This document shows, piece after piece, positions 45,012 through 54,419 of a stretch of DNA of 64,000 nucleotides (position 1 is the first letter of the stretch; every line of letters begins with the position of its first letter). The DNA lies in the NCBI GenBank assembly GCA_013289795.1, contig JABCZH010000002.1, positions 1 through 64,000 of the forward strand. Direction: 5' to 3'. The position numbers and the translations under genes were made by a program. The notes under the pieces are model-generated. The model saw nothing but the letters and a program-made list of their open reading frames with translations, did no database searches and had not been told where the DNA came from. Source of the DNA: Acidobacteriota bacterium. GTDB lineage: Bacteria > Acidobacteriota > Terriglobia > Terriglobales > Acidobacteriaceae.

Positions 45012-46751
45012 ATGAGACAGCGCTTCAAATTGATTGATAGGGAGCTGCAACGCAGGCCGGTGCCGGTCGCGGTGCCTAGTTTTCTGGTCAGAGTTGATCC
45101 GTGGCATCGGACTTTCTTTCGCAATCTGCGGGATCTGGTGCGGCGGCGGAAGGAATCGCCGCTGCGAGTGGTGTCGCGACCGGGGAAATTTTGGGATGAT
45201 GTGTTTGTGGCATCTCCGCTACCCTGGCGCCGATTTGCCGAATCAGCGGTCGGACATGCAGGGGTGATTGCGATGGTGTTGGGTGCGTCGATGCTGTGGC
45301 CGCAGGGAACGCGGGTGGTGGCGCCGGGGGTGTTTCACAGCTCGGATGTGGTTTATTACTCGGCGCCGGAGTACTTGCAGCAGTTGAATACGGGCGGGGC
45401 GAAGGCGCGGCTGCCGCAGAAGGCTGATCCGGCTTATGCTCCGCAGCCGATCATTTCGGTGCCGCCGGAGCCGGACAATCGCCGGCAGACCATTGTTACT
45501 CCACCAAAGATCAAGTTGGATCACGATGTGCCATTGCCCAATGTAGTGGCGTGGGGGCCGGCGCAACCCGCGGTCCCGCTGGCGGCTACGAGTAAGGCGA
45601 CCGATCTGCGAATGCCGGAGATGACGACGGCGGTGGTGGCTCCGCCGCCCGAGGTCAAGAACAGACTGAATGCGGCGCCGACGCTGACGGAAACGGTGGT
45701 GGCTCCCGCGGCGGATGTGAACATCGCGCACTCGAACCGCAATGTCCACATGCCGGAACCCGCGGTGGTGGAACCGCCTCCGAGCGTGGAGACGGCGTCG
45801 ATACGGAAAGTTGGGGACATCAATATTGGCCATACACAGGTGGTGGCACCCGCGCCGCAGTTGCCGATGGGCGAGCGGCGGGCGGCGGCGACTCTAGCGC
45901 AAGGGCCGTTGGGCGGGGCAAGCCCGGCAGTGGTTCCACCACCGCCGTCGGTGCAGGGACGCGGAGTTTCAGGGGCGGGCGGGAGGATGATTGCGCTGAA
46001 TGTGAATCCGGCGGCACCGGCGGCATCAGTTGAAGTGCCGGCGGGAAATCGGCGGGGAACGTTTGCGGCAACGCCAGAGGGCAAGGCGGGTGCGACGGGG
46101 ACTCCGGAGGTTTTGGGCGGAGGCACGGCGGCGAACGAATCGATACGCGGCGCGGCCAGTAGCGTGAATGGAGTTCCGCCGGGGCTGTTTGTGGGGGCGG
46201 GGCCAAAACCGGACGGTAGTGTGACGGTGGCAGGTGCTGGGAGGCCTGGATTTGGCGCGGACCCGGCGAGTGCGGGGCCCTCGCGGAGTTCAACTTCGCG
46301 GAAGACGGCTTCCGAGATGTCTCCGGAGAGACAGACGGAGGAAGAGCGCAAAGTGTTTGCGGGGCGAAAATCCTATGCCATGACACTGAACATGCCGAAC
46401 CTGAATTCGGCGGGCGGGAGCTGGGTGATGCACTTCGTCGAGCAAAAAGAAGATGAGAAAAAAGGCGAGTTGGTGGCGCCGGTGGCGACGCGGACGGCGG
46501 ACCCGGAATATCCGCTGGAAATGATGCGGCAGAACGTACGTGGAACGGTGACGCTCTCGGCGGTGATCAATGCAGACGGCAGCGTGGGCGAAGTGCGAGT
46601 GTTGAACAGCATTGACGACCGGCTGGATGACTATGCTTCGAGTGCGCTCGCGCGATGGCGGTTTCTGCCAGCGTTGAAGAATGGGAATCCGGTGGCGCTG
46701 CAAGCGGTGGTGATGATTCCGTTCCGGCCGCGGGAGAAGGCGGGGTTTTAG
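45012..46751 (+). CDS. TonB-family energy transducer with a long Pro/Ala-rich linker
   Basis: From ATG 45012 the product is about 579 residues; the frame upstream is open but runs through a dispersed repeat. There is one membrane helix around 77-95 (GHAGVIAMVLGASMLWP) after a basic N-terminus of about 75 residues. A 350-residue Pro/Ala/Val-rich linker follows, with PPPEV and PPPSV motifs. A TonB C-terminal domain covers about 490-575 (YPLEMMRQNVRGTVTLSAVI, ALARWRFLPA). It likely drives outer-membrane receptors with ExbB/ExbD, none of which lies in the window. The linker is unusually long for TonB. Confidence 0.85.
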   Translation: MRQRFKLIDRELQRRPVPVAVPSFLVRVDPWHRTFFRNLRDLVRRRKESPLRVVSRPGKFWDDVFVASPLPWRRFAESAVGHAGVIAMVLGASMLWPQGTRVVAPGVFHSSDVVYYSAPEYLQQLNTGGAKARLPQKADPAYAPQPIISVPPEPDNRRQTIVTPPKIKLDHDVPLPNVVAWGPAQPAVPLAATSKATDLRMPEMTTAVVAPPPEVKNRLNAAPTLTETVVAPAADVNIAHSNRNVHMPEPAVVEPPPSVETASIRKVGDINIGHTQVVAPAPQLPMGERRAAATLAQGPLGGASPAVVPPPPSVQGRGVSGAGGRMIALNVNPAAPAASVEVPAGNRRGTFAATPEGKAGATGTPEVLGGGTAANESIRGAASSVNGVPPGLFVGAGPKPDGSVTVAGAGRPGFGADPASAGPSRSSTSRKTASEMSPERQTEEERKVFAGRKSYAMTLNMPNLNSAGGSWVMHFVEQKEDEKKGELVAPVATRTADPEYPLEMMRQNVRGTVTLSAVINADGSVGEVRVLNSIDDRLDDYASSALARWRFLPALKNGNPVALQAVVMIPFRPREKAGF

Positions 46752-46866
46752 GGGCCCAGACCTCGCTCGGGACGAGATTTCCTTTAGGAATTCATGTTCT
46801 CTTAAGGTTGCGGGAGCTAAGTTAAGTTCAAAGGGGTGGGTTCTGGCAGTTCTCAGAGAATGTATC

Positions 46867-46960
46867 CCCTCGTTCTTGTACGAGGGCTGCCTGTTCCTCC
46901 GTGCCTGCCCCGCATAATCCATCATTAATTCTGCATTGTGCCCACGTTTCTTGCGTGGGC
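46867..46960. terminator. Two hairpins between convergent genes
   Basis: CCCTCGT (46867-46873), loop TCTTGT, ACGAGGG (46880-46886), and GCCCACG (46940-46946), loop TTTCTTG, CGTGGGC (46954-46960). Neither has a clear T-tract. They lie between the convergent TonB and M20 genes, so a bidirectional stop is plausible. Confidence 0.4.
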
Positions 46961-46963
46961 GAT

Positions 46964-48220
46964 TTACTGCTTGATTCCGGCCAGGGCGAGGAGGGTGAGC
47001 AGAATGCGCTTGAGGCTTAGCTCACGGCCGTTGCAATCGAACCACTCCTGCAAAGTGTGAGCGCCGCCGCCGGCGCCGCCACCGCCGATGGCGATGGCTT
47101 CGCGGGCGAGCGAGAGCGGGATGTTGGCGTCGGTGGATGCACGCTGGATTTGGGCGGCGTTGCCGAGATGGGAGTCCACGGCGCGAATTATTTTGAGCAT
47201 ACGGGCGTCGGGAGCGAGCTCACCGGCGGGACGATTGCCGATGGCGACAATCTCATAGCTGAGAGCAGTGGAGCGTTTGGGGGAAGGATTGCGGCGTTCG
47301 CCGGCCGCGGTTTCTTCTTCGCTGGCTTTCTCGAGTTCGCTGCGTAGAGAGGCTTCCAGGCGTTCCATTTCCGTCATCGAGGTGGAGCGAATGTCCACGC
47401 GCATGCTGGCAGATTCGGGAATGGAGTTCACGGAAGTGCCACCGCGGATTACGCCGATGTTGAAAGTCGTCTTGGGAGACGTCGGAACCGGAGTCTGGGC
47501 GAAAGCGCGAATGGCGCGGGCGAGCACCAGAATGGGGTTAGGAGCGCCGAAGTCGCTCCAGGAGTGGCCGCCCGGGCCGCGGACGATGACTTCAAAGCGG
47601 CGGCTGCCGAGGGCTTCGGCGACGATGGTGTCGGCGCCGGCGCCGTCGAGGACGAGGCTGTAGCGGATGGAATCCTTCCAGCGGGGATGGGCGAAAATGT
47701 GGCGCATGCCGCGGAGATCGCCTTCGCCTTCTTCGCCGACGTTGCCAATGAAAACGATGGGAGTCTGCGGCGGTATTTTGGCGGCCTGCAAGGCGGCCGC
47801 GACTGCCAGCAGGGCGACGACTCCGGCGCCGTTGTCGGAAACGCCGGGACCGTAGAGGCGAGTTCCCTGCTGGCGGACGTTGAGCGGAGTTCCGGCGGGA
47901 AAAACGGTATCAATATGCGCGCTCAGGGAAACGAACTCCGGACCGGAGCCGCGGATACCGAAGACATTTCCTACTTCGTCGATGTGGATGTCGGTCAGGC
48001 CGATCTCGCGGAAGCGCTTCTTCAGCCACTCAGCGCGGGCCGCTTCGCCGAACGGCGGGGCGGGAATTCTGGCCATTTCGAGCTGCCAGTAGGCGAACTG
48101 GGTTTCCTGCCCACGGAACCAGGCGGAGGCGGCGCGCAGCTCGGGAAGAGCCGCCAAGCGGGCGATCTCCTGGTGAGGGGTGGGAACGGCTTCCGGTAGG
48201 GCTTCGCGTGGGGAGGCCAT
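46964..48220 (-). CDS. M20-family metallopeptidase
   Basis: The 418-residue protein fits the M20/M25 peptidase family (tripeptide aminopeptidase-like): SLSAHIDTVFPAG with the first metal His and Asp, GPGVSDNGAGV with a bridging Asp, NVGEEGEGDLRG with the catalytic and metal glutamates, a dimerisation lid with GGTSVNSIPESAS, and a late glycine-rich AHTLQEW histidine. It should remove N-terminal residues from short peptides in the cytosol. The two peptide transporters in this half of the window make peptide use a reasonable theme. Confidence 0.87.
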   Translation of the reverse strand: MASPREALPEAVPTPHQEIARLAALPELRAASAWFRGQETQFAYWQLEMARIPAPPFGEAARAEWLKKRFREIGLTDIHIDEVGNVFGIRGSGPEFVSLSAHIDTVFPAGTPLNVRQQGTRLYGPGVSDNGAGVVALLAVAAALQAAKIPPQTPIVFIGNVGEEGEGDLRGMRHIFAHPRWKDSIRYSLVLDGAGADTIVAEALGSRRFEVIVRGPGGHSWSDFGAPNPILVLARAIRAFAQTPVPTSPKTTFNIGVIRGGTSVNSIPESASMRVDIRSTSMTEMERLEASLRSELEKASEEETAAGERRNPSPKRSTALSYEIVAIGNRPAGELAPDARMLKIIRAVDSHLGNAAQIQRASTDANIPLSLAREAIAIGGGGAGGGAHTLQEWFDCNGRELSLKRILLTLLALAGIKQ

Positions 48221-48427
48221 GGAACTTGTGGGTCATCTTACAACGGGTATGCCAATTTTGGCGTGAAAAGGGATGTGGCTTCGGCAACCGCGGGCGGGGG
48301 GTGGATAATCTAACAAAACTGCAGTTTTAAAGCCAGTTCTCAGATCCCAGTTCCCAGTTCTCAGATGGCGCCATGGGCAACCGCCACGGCTCGTATAAGA
48401 TAGGGCTTAGAAGGTAGAGCAATCATC

Positions 48428-49252
48428 ATGAAGAGTTTGGCGGCGGTGTTCGTCATTTGCGGTTTGATGGTGGCGGCGGCTTGGGCGGATGAGGGAGCGC
48501 TGGAGAACACGCAGCCGAAGAACGTCACGGTGGACGAGATCATTCAGCACTTTGCGGCCAAGGAAAAAGAGTTCAAGACGGCGCGAGACCAGTACACCTA
48601 TCGCCAGTCGGTGAAGTTGCAAGTGCTGGATGGGAGCACGGTCAATGGCGAATACCAGCAGGTTTTTGATGTGGTGTTCGACAACCAGGGTAGGCGGGTA
48701 GAAAACGTGGTATTCGCGCCCCAGTCCACGCTCGACCAGACGGGCTTGGAGATGGACTCAGGCGACTTCGAAGACATACGGCAGCGGCTGCCGTTCGTGC
48801 TCACGAGTGACGAACTTCCTGAATACAACGTTCTCTACGTGGGACAGCAGCAGGAAGATGAATTGCATTGCTACGTGTTTGACATTGCGCCCAAGCAGAT
48901 CGTCGGCAAGAAGCGTTATTTTCAGGGACGGATCTGGGTGGACGATCACGATTTTCAGATCGTCAAGACTTACGGAAAGACGGTTCCGGACATTAATGCC
49001 GGCAACAAGAAGAAGGCCAAGGACGAGCACCTTTATCCTAAGTTCACCACCTGGCGAGAACAGATCGATGGGGCGTACTGGTTCCCCACGTACACGCGAG
49101 CTGAAGATACCCTGCACTTCACCGTGGGCGATGTTCACATCCGGGAGATCGTGAAATACGAGAACTATAAGCGGTTCGGATCGAAGTCGAAAATCACCTT
49201 CGATGGGAAGGAAGTTCCGAAGGCGGATGAGAAAGAGCAGCCGCAGAAGTAA
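48428..49252 (+). CDS. Secreted hypothetical protein, LolA-like character
   Basis: The 274-residue product has a signal peptide (MKSLAAVFVICGLMVAAAWA) and a long beta-rich domain (YTYRQSVKLQVLDGS, LPEYNVLYVGQQQEDELHCY, GRIWVDDHDFQIVKTYGKT). The strand pattern and the IVKTYGK segment remind me of LolA/outer-membrane lipoprotein-sorting proteins, but I cannot assign it. It ends with a Lys/Glu-rich tail. Conserved acidobacterial secreted protein of unknown function is the safest label. Confidence 0.72.
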   Translation: MKSLAAVFVICGLMVAAAWADEGALENTQPKNVTVDEIIQHFAAKEKEFKTARDQYTYRQSVKLQVLDGSTVNGEYQQVFDVVFDNQGRRVENVVFAPQSTLDQTGLEMDSGDFEDIRQRLPFVLTSDELPEYNVLYVGQQQEDELHCYVFDIAPKQIVGKKRYFQGRIWVDDHDFQIVKTYGKTVPDINAGNKKKAKDEHLYPKFTTWREQIDGAYWFPTYTRAEDTLHFTVGDVHIREIVKYENYKRFGSKSKITFDGKEVPKADEKEQPQK

Positions 49253-49358
49253 GCCATCAGCTCTCAGCACTCAGCATTCAGCCCTGCGTGGGCCGTGGTG
49301 ACCCCTGTAACTTCCGGTGGATGTTGTGGCTGAATGCTGATTGCTGAATGCTGACCGC
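49253..49358. repeat. CTGAGTGCTGA-type repeat block
   Basis: The gap between the two convergent genes carries AGCACTCAGCATTCAGCC and, inverted, GGCTGAATGCTGATTGCTGA. Similar to 19262-19368. A stem between the two halves could terminate both transcripts. Confidence 0.65.
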
Positions 49359-49967
49359 TCAGTAGAAAAGATATTTTCGCCATTTGTCGTCGGAGCGGCC
49401 CATCAAGCGCATGATGTGGCGGCTGGTGTGGAGGTTGAAGGCGCGAGGCTCGCGCATCAGCTTCATGCGGGCTTCGGCAGGAAGGTGATTTCCCTTCTGG
49501 CGGTTGCAGAGATGGCAGCAGGCAACCAGGTTTTCCCAAGTGGAAGCGCCGCCGCGGGAGCGGGGCACAACGTGATCGAGCGTCAACTCTCCTGAAGGCA
49601 AAACTTCTCCACAGTACTGGCAGGTATTACGGTCGCGCAGCAGGATGTTCTTGCGCGAGAGGGCGCGAGTCTGATGCGGGATGCGCCGATACTCAAGCAG
49701 CCGGATCACTGAAGGCAGGCGCATGGCGAGGCGGGCGGCGTGGAGGAAATGGCCGTTCTCTTCTTCGGTCATGGCGACGCCCTTGAGCACGAGAACGATG
49801 GCTCGGCGGGCGGCGCACACGTTGATAGGCTCGTAAGAGGCGTTGAGCACCAGTACGGGGGCGTGGAGGACGTGGACCTCGCCATCGGGACGAGCTATGG
49901 CCATGCTTGGAGGCAGAGTGTGAGTCCGCGTCATGCCCAGCGCCGAATTGTGCCACTTTCCTGACAT
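49359..49967 (-). CDS. HNH endonuclease
   Basis: The product from ATG 49967 is about 202 residues. It has a leader segment and a [20 protein letters not shown] region common in bacterial HNH proteins, then a zinc-like HNH domain: [20 protein letters not shown] and, after [21 protein letters not shown]. Cys pairs and the DH and N residues are all present. Such proteins are single-gene nucleases of unclear role. The gene begins 8 bp after the comF stop, so the two are probably one operon. Confidence 0.87.
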   Translation of the reverse strand: MSGKWHNSALGMTRTHTLPPSMAIARPDGEVHVLHAPVLVLNASYEPINVCAARRAIVLVLKGVAMTEEENGHFLHAARLAMRLPSVIRLLEYRRIPHQTRALSRKNILLRDRNTCQYCGEVLPSGELTLDHVVPRSRGGASTWENLVACCHLCNRQKGNHLPAEARMKLMREPRAFNLHTSRHIMRLMGRSDDKWRKYLFY

Positions 49968-49975
49968 GATGCTTT

Positions 49976-51037
49976 CTAGCTGGCAGCGGCCATGGTCATG
50001 GCGGCGGGCCGAGCCTCTAGTCTTGCCGATTGCGTTTCGAGCTTCAGCGTGCGTGCAACGGTTGCAACGTAAACTTTGGCGGCGCCGGCACGGCGCAATA
50101 CCAGGGCGCACTCGGACGCGGTGGTACCGGTGGTGAACACGTCATCGACCAGCAGAACTTCGCGGCCACGAATGACCTCGGGCGCAGTCACAGCAAAGGC
50201 TCCCCGCAGGTTCTCGCGGCGCTGGTGGCGCGACAGGCCGATTTGCGATTGGGTCTCGCGTGTGCGATGGAGGACCGGACTGAGTTCAAAGCGCTGTGAG
50301 GGATCGAGTTTCACGACGGTGCGAGCAATCAGTTCCGCCTGATTGAAACCGCGCTGACGCCTCTTGAGCGGGAACAAAGGCACGGGAACGATGAGGACAG
50401 GTTGGTCAGCAAAGAGCGGCCGGAGCGGAACAATGGCATCGGTGAGCATGCGTCCGAGAACGTTGGCAGCGGGACGAACACCGTCATACTTGAGGAGATG
50501 AATGAGTTCGCGCAGACCGCCCTCATAGCTGCCATAGGCGGCGGCCTTTACATACGGAGGCTCAAAGCGGCGACAGAGGGTGCAGCGAACCTCGCCGTCA
50601 GTGAAGAGTCCATAAGGACCGGGGAGACGCTCGCCGCAAATGGAGCAAAGGCCGTCGGCCATGGGGCGGATGGACGAAAGACAGTCATCACAGACGGGCA
50701 GACGTGAGATGTTTAGTAATGGGGAAGAGCAGAGACGACAATCGGAAGGGAAAAGTGTGGCGAACAGGGCTACGGCGACGCCATGAACTCCGGAGGCCAG
50801 AGAGGAAACCAACGAACCCTGCAGCGTTCGAAGAGGAGATCGAGTTGAGCCCTTGCTACTGCTGAAGACAAGCCTCCCTCGCCCAAGCGCCACAGCAGGG
50901 CTCCAGCCGGGCGAATCTCCTACAGTATATCGGCGGCACCGGGGTGGGAGCAACGCGGGGGAAGTCACGAAGGTCATAGGTGAGAGAACAGAGGGCAGGA
51001 TGCCCTCGGGACAACGGTGAGACGCCGACGCCATCAC
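49976..51037 (-). CDS. ComF-type phosphoribosyltransferase
   Basis: The ComF core (about residues 96-340) has two zinc-like Cys pairs (CRLC, then CDDC; later CSIC and CTLC) and the PRPP loop [13 protein letters not shown], with [20 protein letters not shown]. In natural transformation ComF acts in DNA uptake, but free-standing ComF is widespread. The start is uncertain: the first 75 residues are not typical, and the upstream GTG/ATG overlaps a palindrome (51036-51047). A TTG near 50812 gives a more standard length. It is the first gene before the HNH nuclease. Confidence 0.8.
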   Translation of the reverse strand: MMASASHRCPEGILPSVLSPMTFVTSPALLPPRCRRYTVGDSPGWSPAVALGRGRLVFSSSKGSTRSPLRTLQGSLVSSLASGVHGVAVALFATLFPSDCRLCSSPLLNISRLPVCDDCLSSIRPMADGLCSICGERLPGPYGLFTDGEVRCTLCRRFEPPYVKAAAYGSYEGGLRELIHLLKYDGVRPAANVLGRMLTDAIVPLRPLFADQPVLIVPVPLFPLKRRQRGFNQAELIARTVVKLDPSQRFELSPVLHRTRETQSQIGLSRHQRRENLRGAFAVTAPEVIRGREVLLVDDVFTTGTTASECALVLRRAGAAKVYVATVARTLKLETQSARLEARPAAMTMAAAS

Positions 51038-51063
51038 AAGTACTTGTCATGATCCGTACTTGT
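51036..51063. promoter_or_regulatory. Possible operator between divergent comF and OPT genes
   Basis: ACAAGTACTTGT (51036-51047) is a perfect 12 bp palindrome, and GTACTTGT is repeated at 51056-51063, 16 bp further on. The site is placed in the divergent promoter region. No regulator gene is adjacent. Confidence 0.4.
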
Positions 51064-51139
51064 AATGTGGGCGGTGCGCGTGCTAACTTTCGCCGTCCTG
51101 TTTTTGTGGTTATTCTGACGGTTTACGAGGATTTTGCCC

Positions 51140-53185
51140 ATGAGCCCCACCGGTACTGAAGCTCCAAAGAAGTTTCGACCCTACGTTCCTGAAAACATGG
51201 AGATGAAGGAATTCACCTTCCGGGCGGTGTTGATCGGCCTGGTGATGACCGGAATTCTGGGGGCGGCGAATGCGTATCTGGGATTGAAAGCTGGGATGAC
51301 GATTGCGGCGACATATCCGGCGGCGGTGATTGGCATGTCGCTGCTACGGCTGATGAAGGGGACTCTGCTGGAAGAGAACATGGCCCGGACGGTGGGGGCG
51401 ATCGGTGAATCGGTGGCGGCGGGTGCGGTGTTCACGATTCCGGCCTTTGTGCTGGCGGGATTGTGGCCGAGCCTGGGCATGGAACATTACTGGGCATCAG
51501 TGGCACTGATGGTGATTGGCGGATTGTTGGGGATTTTGTTTGTCACGCTGCTGCGGCGGGTGATGGTGGAAGATCCTGAACTCCCCTTCCCTGAATCGGT
51601 GGCGGCGTCGGAAATCCATAAGGCGGGACAACAAGGATCGAAAGCGGCAAAGATTCTGTTTGCCAACATGGGCTTTGGCGGAGTGATGTACTTCCTCTCG
51701 CAAGTCAATCTTTTCTGGTACACGAAAAACATTCTGGTCAATATTCCGAAGATGGCAACTGGTTTACGGCTGGGTCGCGGCAACGCGGCGCCCATGCTGG
51801 CCACGGGAGGCATGTCACAGTTCACGTCGCCGGCAGTGAGTCCGGCTTATTTGGGTGTGGGCTACATCATTGGACCGCGGCTGGCGTCACTGAATTTCGC
51901 CGGCGGCGTGGTGGCGTGGGGATTGCTGGTTCCACTTCTAATTTATTTCCTCGGACCGAATTTGCCGGCGATGCCGGAAGGCGCGAGCCCGGCGGCTTAT
52001 TGGGGAGGAATCGCGTTCAGCGTGTGGTATTCGATTGTGCGGCCGATCGCGGTGGGCGGGATGCTGGTGGGCGCGGGGTTCACGCTGTTCCGCATGCGCA
52101 AGCAGCTCATGGCTGGCATGAAGCGGGCGGTTTCTGATTTGAAGAAGTCGGCGGAGGCGCATCAGGCCACGAGCCGCATTGATCGCGACCTGAATGCGAA
52201 AGTGGTATTTGCGGGCGTAGGGCTGGTATTCATTGCGATGATCGGGCTGTACTACTACTTCATTGCGGGGGCGCATAACCTCTCGGGCAGCAAGGTAATC
52301 GCAGGCGCGGTTGTGGCCGCGGCAGTGATGATCGTATTGGGATTCTTCTTTGCCGCGGTGTCGGGCAATCTGGTGGGCATGATTGGGTCGTCGAATAATC
52401 CGGTCTCCGGATTGACGCTGTGCACGCTGGTGGTGGCGGCGCTGCTGATGGTGGCGCTGGGAGTTTCAGGGGTGGGAGGAGTGGCTGCGGTGTTGGGAGT
52501 CGCGGCCGTGGTATGCGTTTCGTCGGCGGTGGCGGGCGAGATGCTGCAAGACTTGAAGGCTGGCCACATTCTGGGCGGCACACCGTCGAAGATGCAGATG
52601 GGCGATATTCTGGGCACGATTGTGGCGTCGCTGGTCTTATTCTTTCCGTTGATGATTTTGGATAAGGCATATCACTTCGGGAGCGCTGCGCTGCCGGCGC
52701 CGCAAGCCGGACTTATGGCGATGCTGTCGCAGGGAATCGTCGGCGGAAACATGGCTTGGCCGCTGGTGATTGTGGGGATCCTGATGGGATTCGCGATGAT
52801 CCTGGTGGAAGTGAAGAGTCCCATGCTGTTTTCGGTGGGGATGTATTTGCCGCTGGAGACCACGTCGGCGATTTTTGTGGGCGGAGTGATTCGCTGGTTC
52901 ACGGACAAATTGCGTGATCGGCGGGGATACAACGATGCGCAGAAGGCGCGGGTGGATAACGCAGGAGTGCTGACGGCCTCGGGATTGATTGCGGGGGAGG
53001 CGCTGTGCGGGTTAGTGATCGCCGGGGTGGTGGGAAGCAATCATCAACTTTGGCATATCGACATCGGGGACTTCGCATTCTCCGGGTTGATTGGGTTGGC
53101 GGTGCTGATCTTCGTGATGATGAGAGTGCCATTGGCGAATGCGGGGAGTCCGGATGAGCCAGCGCCGCCGACGGCGATTATGTAA
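51140..53185 (+). CDS. OPT-family oligopeptide transporter
   Basis: The product from ATG 51140 is about 681 residues, with roughly 14-16 hydrophobic helices. Family landmarks are EFTFRAVLIGLVMTGILGAA with NAYLGLKAGM near the start, SLLRLMKGTLLEENMARTVG, and the ELPFPESVAASE motif. Known OPT proteins import tri- to hexapeptides or metal chelates with protons. GAGGA precedes the ATG. The gene is divergent from comF, with a palindrome between them. Confidence 0.9.
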   Translation: MSPTGTEAPKKFRPYVPENMEMKEFTFRAVLIGLVMTGILGAANAYLGLKAGMTIAATYPAAVIGMSLLRLMKGTLLEENMARTVGAIGESVAAGAVFTIPAFVLAGLWPSLGMEHYWASVALMVIGGLLGILFVTLLRRVMVEDPELPFPESVAASEIHKAGQQGSKAAKILFANMGFGGVMYFLSQVNLFWYTKNILVNIPKMATGLRLGRGNAAPMLATGGMSQFTSPAVSPAYLGVGYIIGPRLASLNFAGGVVAWGLLVPLLIYFLGPNLPAMPEGASPAAYWGGIAFSVWYSIVRPIAVGGMLVGAGFTLFRMRKQLMAGMKRAVSDLKKSAEAHQATSRIDRDLNAKVVFAGVGLVFIAMIGLYYYFIAGAHNLSGSKVIAGAVVAAAVMIVLGFFFAAVSGNLVGMIGSSNNPVSGLTLCTLVVAALLMVALGVSGVGGVAAVLGVAAVVCVSSAVAGEMLQDLKAGHILGGTPSKMQMGDILGTIVASLVLFFPLMILDKAYHFGSAALPAPQAGLMAMLSQGIVGGNMAWPLVIVGILMGFAMILVEVKSPMLFSVGMYLPLETTSAIFVGGVIRWFTDKLRDRRGYNDAQKARVDNAGVLTASGLIAGEALCGLVIAGVVGSNHQLWHIDIGDFAFSGLIGLAVLIFVMMRVPLANAGSPDEPAPPTAIM

Positions 53186-53195
53186 TCGAAGACGG

Positions 53196-53330
53196 TCAAC
53201 CACGAAGGACACGAAGGTTCGCAAAGGAAAGCCCATTTGAGTTGCTTTCTTTTGTGCCACTTCGTGTCTTTTGTGGTTTGGGCCTTTATTCTTAACCACA
53301 GAGGGCACAGAGGTTCACGGAGGAATAGCT
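53196..53330. repeat. ACGAAGGACACGAAGG-type inverted repeat and ACAGAGG repeat
   Basis: AACCACGAAGGACACGAAGG near 53199 and its complement CTTCGTGTCTTTTGTGGTT near 53261 face each other, and an AACCACAGAGGGCACAGAGG copy follows at about 53296. The final GGAGGA provides the ribosome-binding site of the next gene. The inverted pair may end the OPT transcript. Confidence 0.7.
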
Positions 53331-53334
53331 GGCG

Positions 53335-54039
53335 GTGCCGATTTCGAACAACATTGCGGACGTGCGGCGGCGGATGGCCGTGGCTGCGCGGCGTGCCGGG
53401 AGGGATCCGGCTGAGATTTCATTGATGGCGGTGAGCAAGACGCAACCGGCGGAACGTATTCGCGAGGCGTATGCCGCGGGGTTGCGGCTGTTTGGGGAGA
53501 ATCGGGTGCAGGAGTTTGCGGGGAAAGCTGGGGCGCTGGGGGATTTGGCCGATGCGGAATGGCGCATGATCGGGCATTTGCAGTCGAACAAGGCAGCGAA
53601 GGCAGTAGAACTGTTTGGGGGGGTGGATTCGGTGGATTCTCTGCGGCTGGCAGAGAGGCTGAATGCGGCGGCGGCGGATCTTGGGAAGAAGATCGCGGTG
53701 CTGATTGAGATCAATGTTGGAGGGGAGACTGCGAAGAGCGGAGTGGCCGCGGAATCTGAGGAGTTGCAGGAATTGCTGCAAGGGGTGGCGGGCTTGGAGC
53801 ATCTTGAGTTTCGCGGATTGATGACCGTGCCGCCGTTTACCGAGGATCCGCAGCAGGCGCGGCCGTACTTCAGGAAGCTGAGGGAATTGCGCGATCAGAT
53901 TGCTGGGCGAGGTTTGCCGCGGATAGGAATGCAGGTGCTTTCGATGGGGATGTCGCATGATTTCGAAGTGGCGATTGAAGAGGGATCGACTTGTGTGCGA
54001 GTGGGGACAGGGATTTTTGGAGAGAGGGCGAAAGCTTAA
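53335..54039 (+). CDS. PLP homeostasis protein (YggS/PLPHP family)
   Basis: The 234-residue protein has the PLP lysine Lys35 in MAVSKTQPAE and the barrel motifs LFGENRVQEF, WRMIGHLQSNK, LIEINVGGE, FRGLMTVPP and LSMGMSHDFEVA. It starts at GTG 53335 with GGAGGA upstream. YggS proteins bind PLP and tune the B6 and amino acid pools; they are not known catalysts. A DUF167 gene (YggU) follows, the usual neighbour of yggS in many genomes. Confidence 0.95.
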   Translation: MPISNNIADVRRRMAVAARRAGRDPAEISLMAVSKTQPAERIREAYAAGLRLFGENRVQEFAGKAGALGDLADAEWRMIGHLQSNKAAKAVELFGGVDSVDSLRLAERLNAAAADLGKKIAVLIEINVGGETAKSGVAAESEELQELLQGVAGLEHLEFRGLMTVPPFTEDPQQARPYFRKLRELRDQIAGRGLPRIGMQVLSMGMSHDFEVAIEEGSTCVRVGTGIFGERAKA

Positions 54040-54103
54040 CCACAGAGGGCACAGAGGATCACGGGGGAACATCCAAGGTCCCGGATTGTTCAGTTTTTTG
54101 GGC

Positions 54104-54391
54104 ATGATTCCTATGAATGAAAGCGCTGCCGGCGTCAGTTTTGTAGTTAGAGTGCAGCCGCGGGGGAAGAAGAACGCGATCGTTGGCGAACTGGGCGATG
54201 CTTTGAAGATTGCGTTGACCGCGCCACCGGTGGAAGGCCGGGCTAATGAAGCCTGCATTGAATTCCTGGCAAATCTTTTGGAGGTTGCGCGATCGTCCGT
54301 TAGTATTGCGTCCGGCGAGAGCAGCCGGCGGAAGGTGATTCGAGTGGCGGGGTTGTCGGCAAGAGAGGTACGGAAACGGCTTGGGCGATAG
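54104..54391 (+). CDS. DUF167 (YggU-like) protein
   Basis: The product is about 95 residues from ATG 54104 (or 92 from 54113). It has the DUF167 core VSFVVRVQPRGKKNAIVGEL, then ALKIALTAPPVEGRANEACI, and the end VARSSVSIASGESSRRK. Function is unknown. A GCAGCCGCGGGGGAAGAAG stretch lies within. It follows the PLPHP gene, separated by a short ACAGAGG repeat. Confidence 0.9.
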   Translation: MIPMNESAAGVSFVVRVQPRGKKNAIVGELGDALKIALTAPPVEGRANEACIEFLANLLEVARSSVSIASGESSRRKVIRVAGLSAREVRKRLGR

Positions 54392-54419
54392 AACTTCCGC
54401 GCGTTCTTGAGAATATTCA

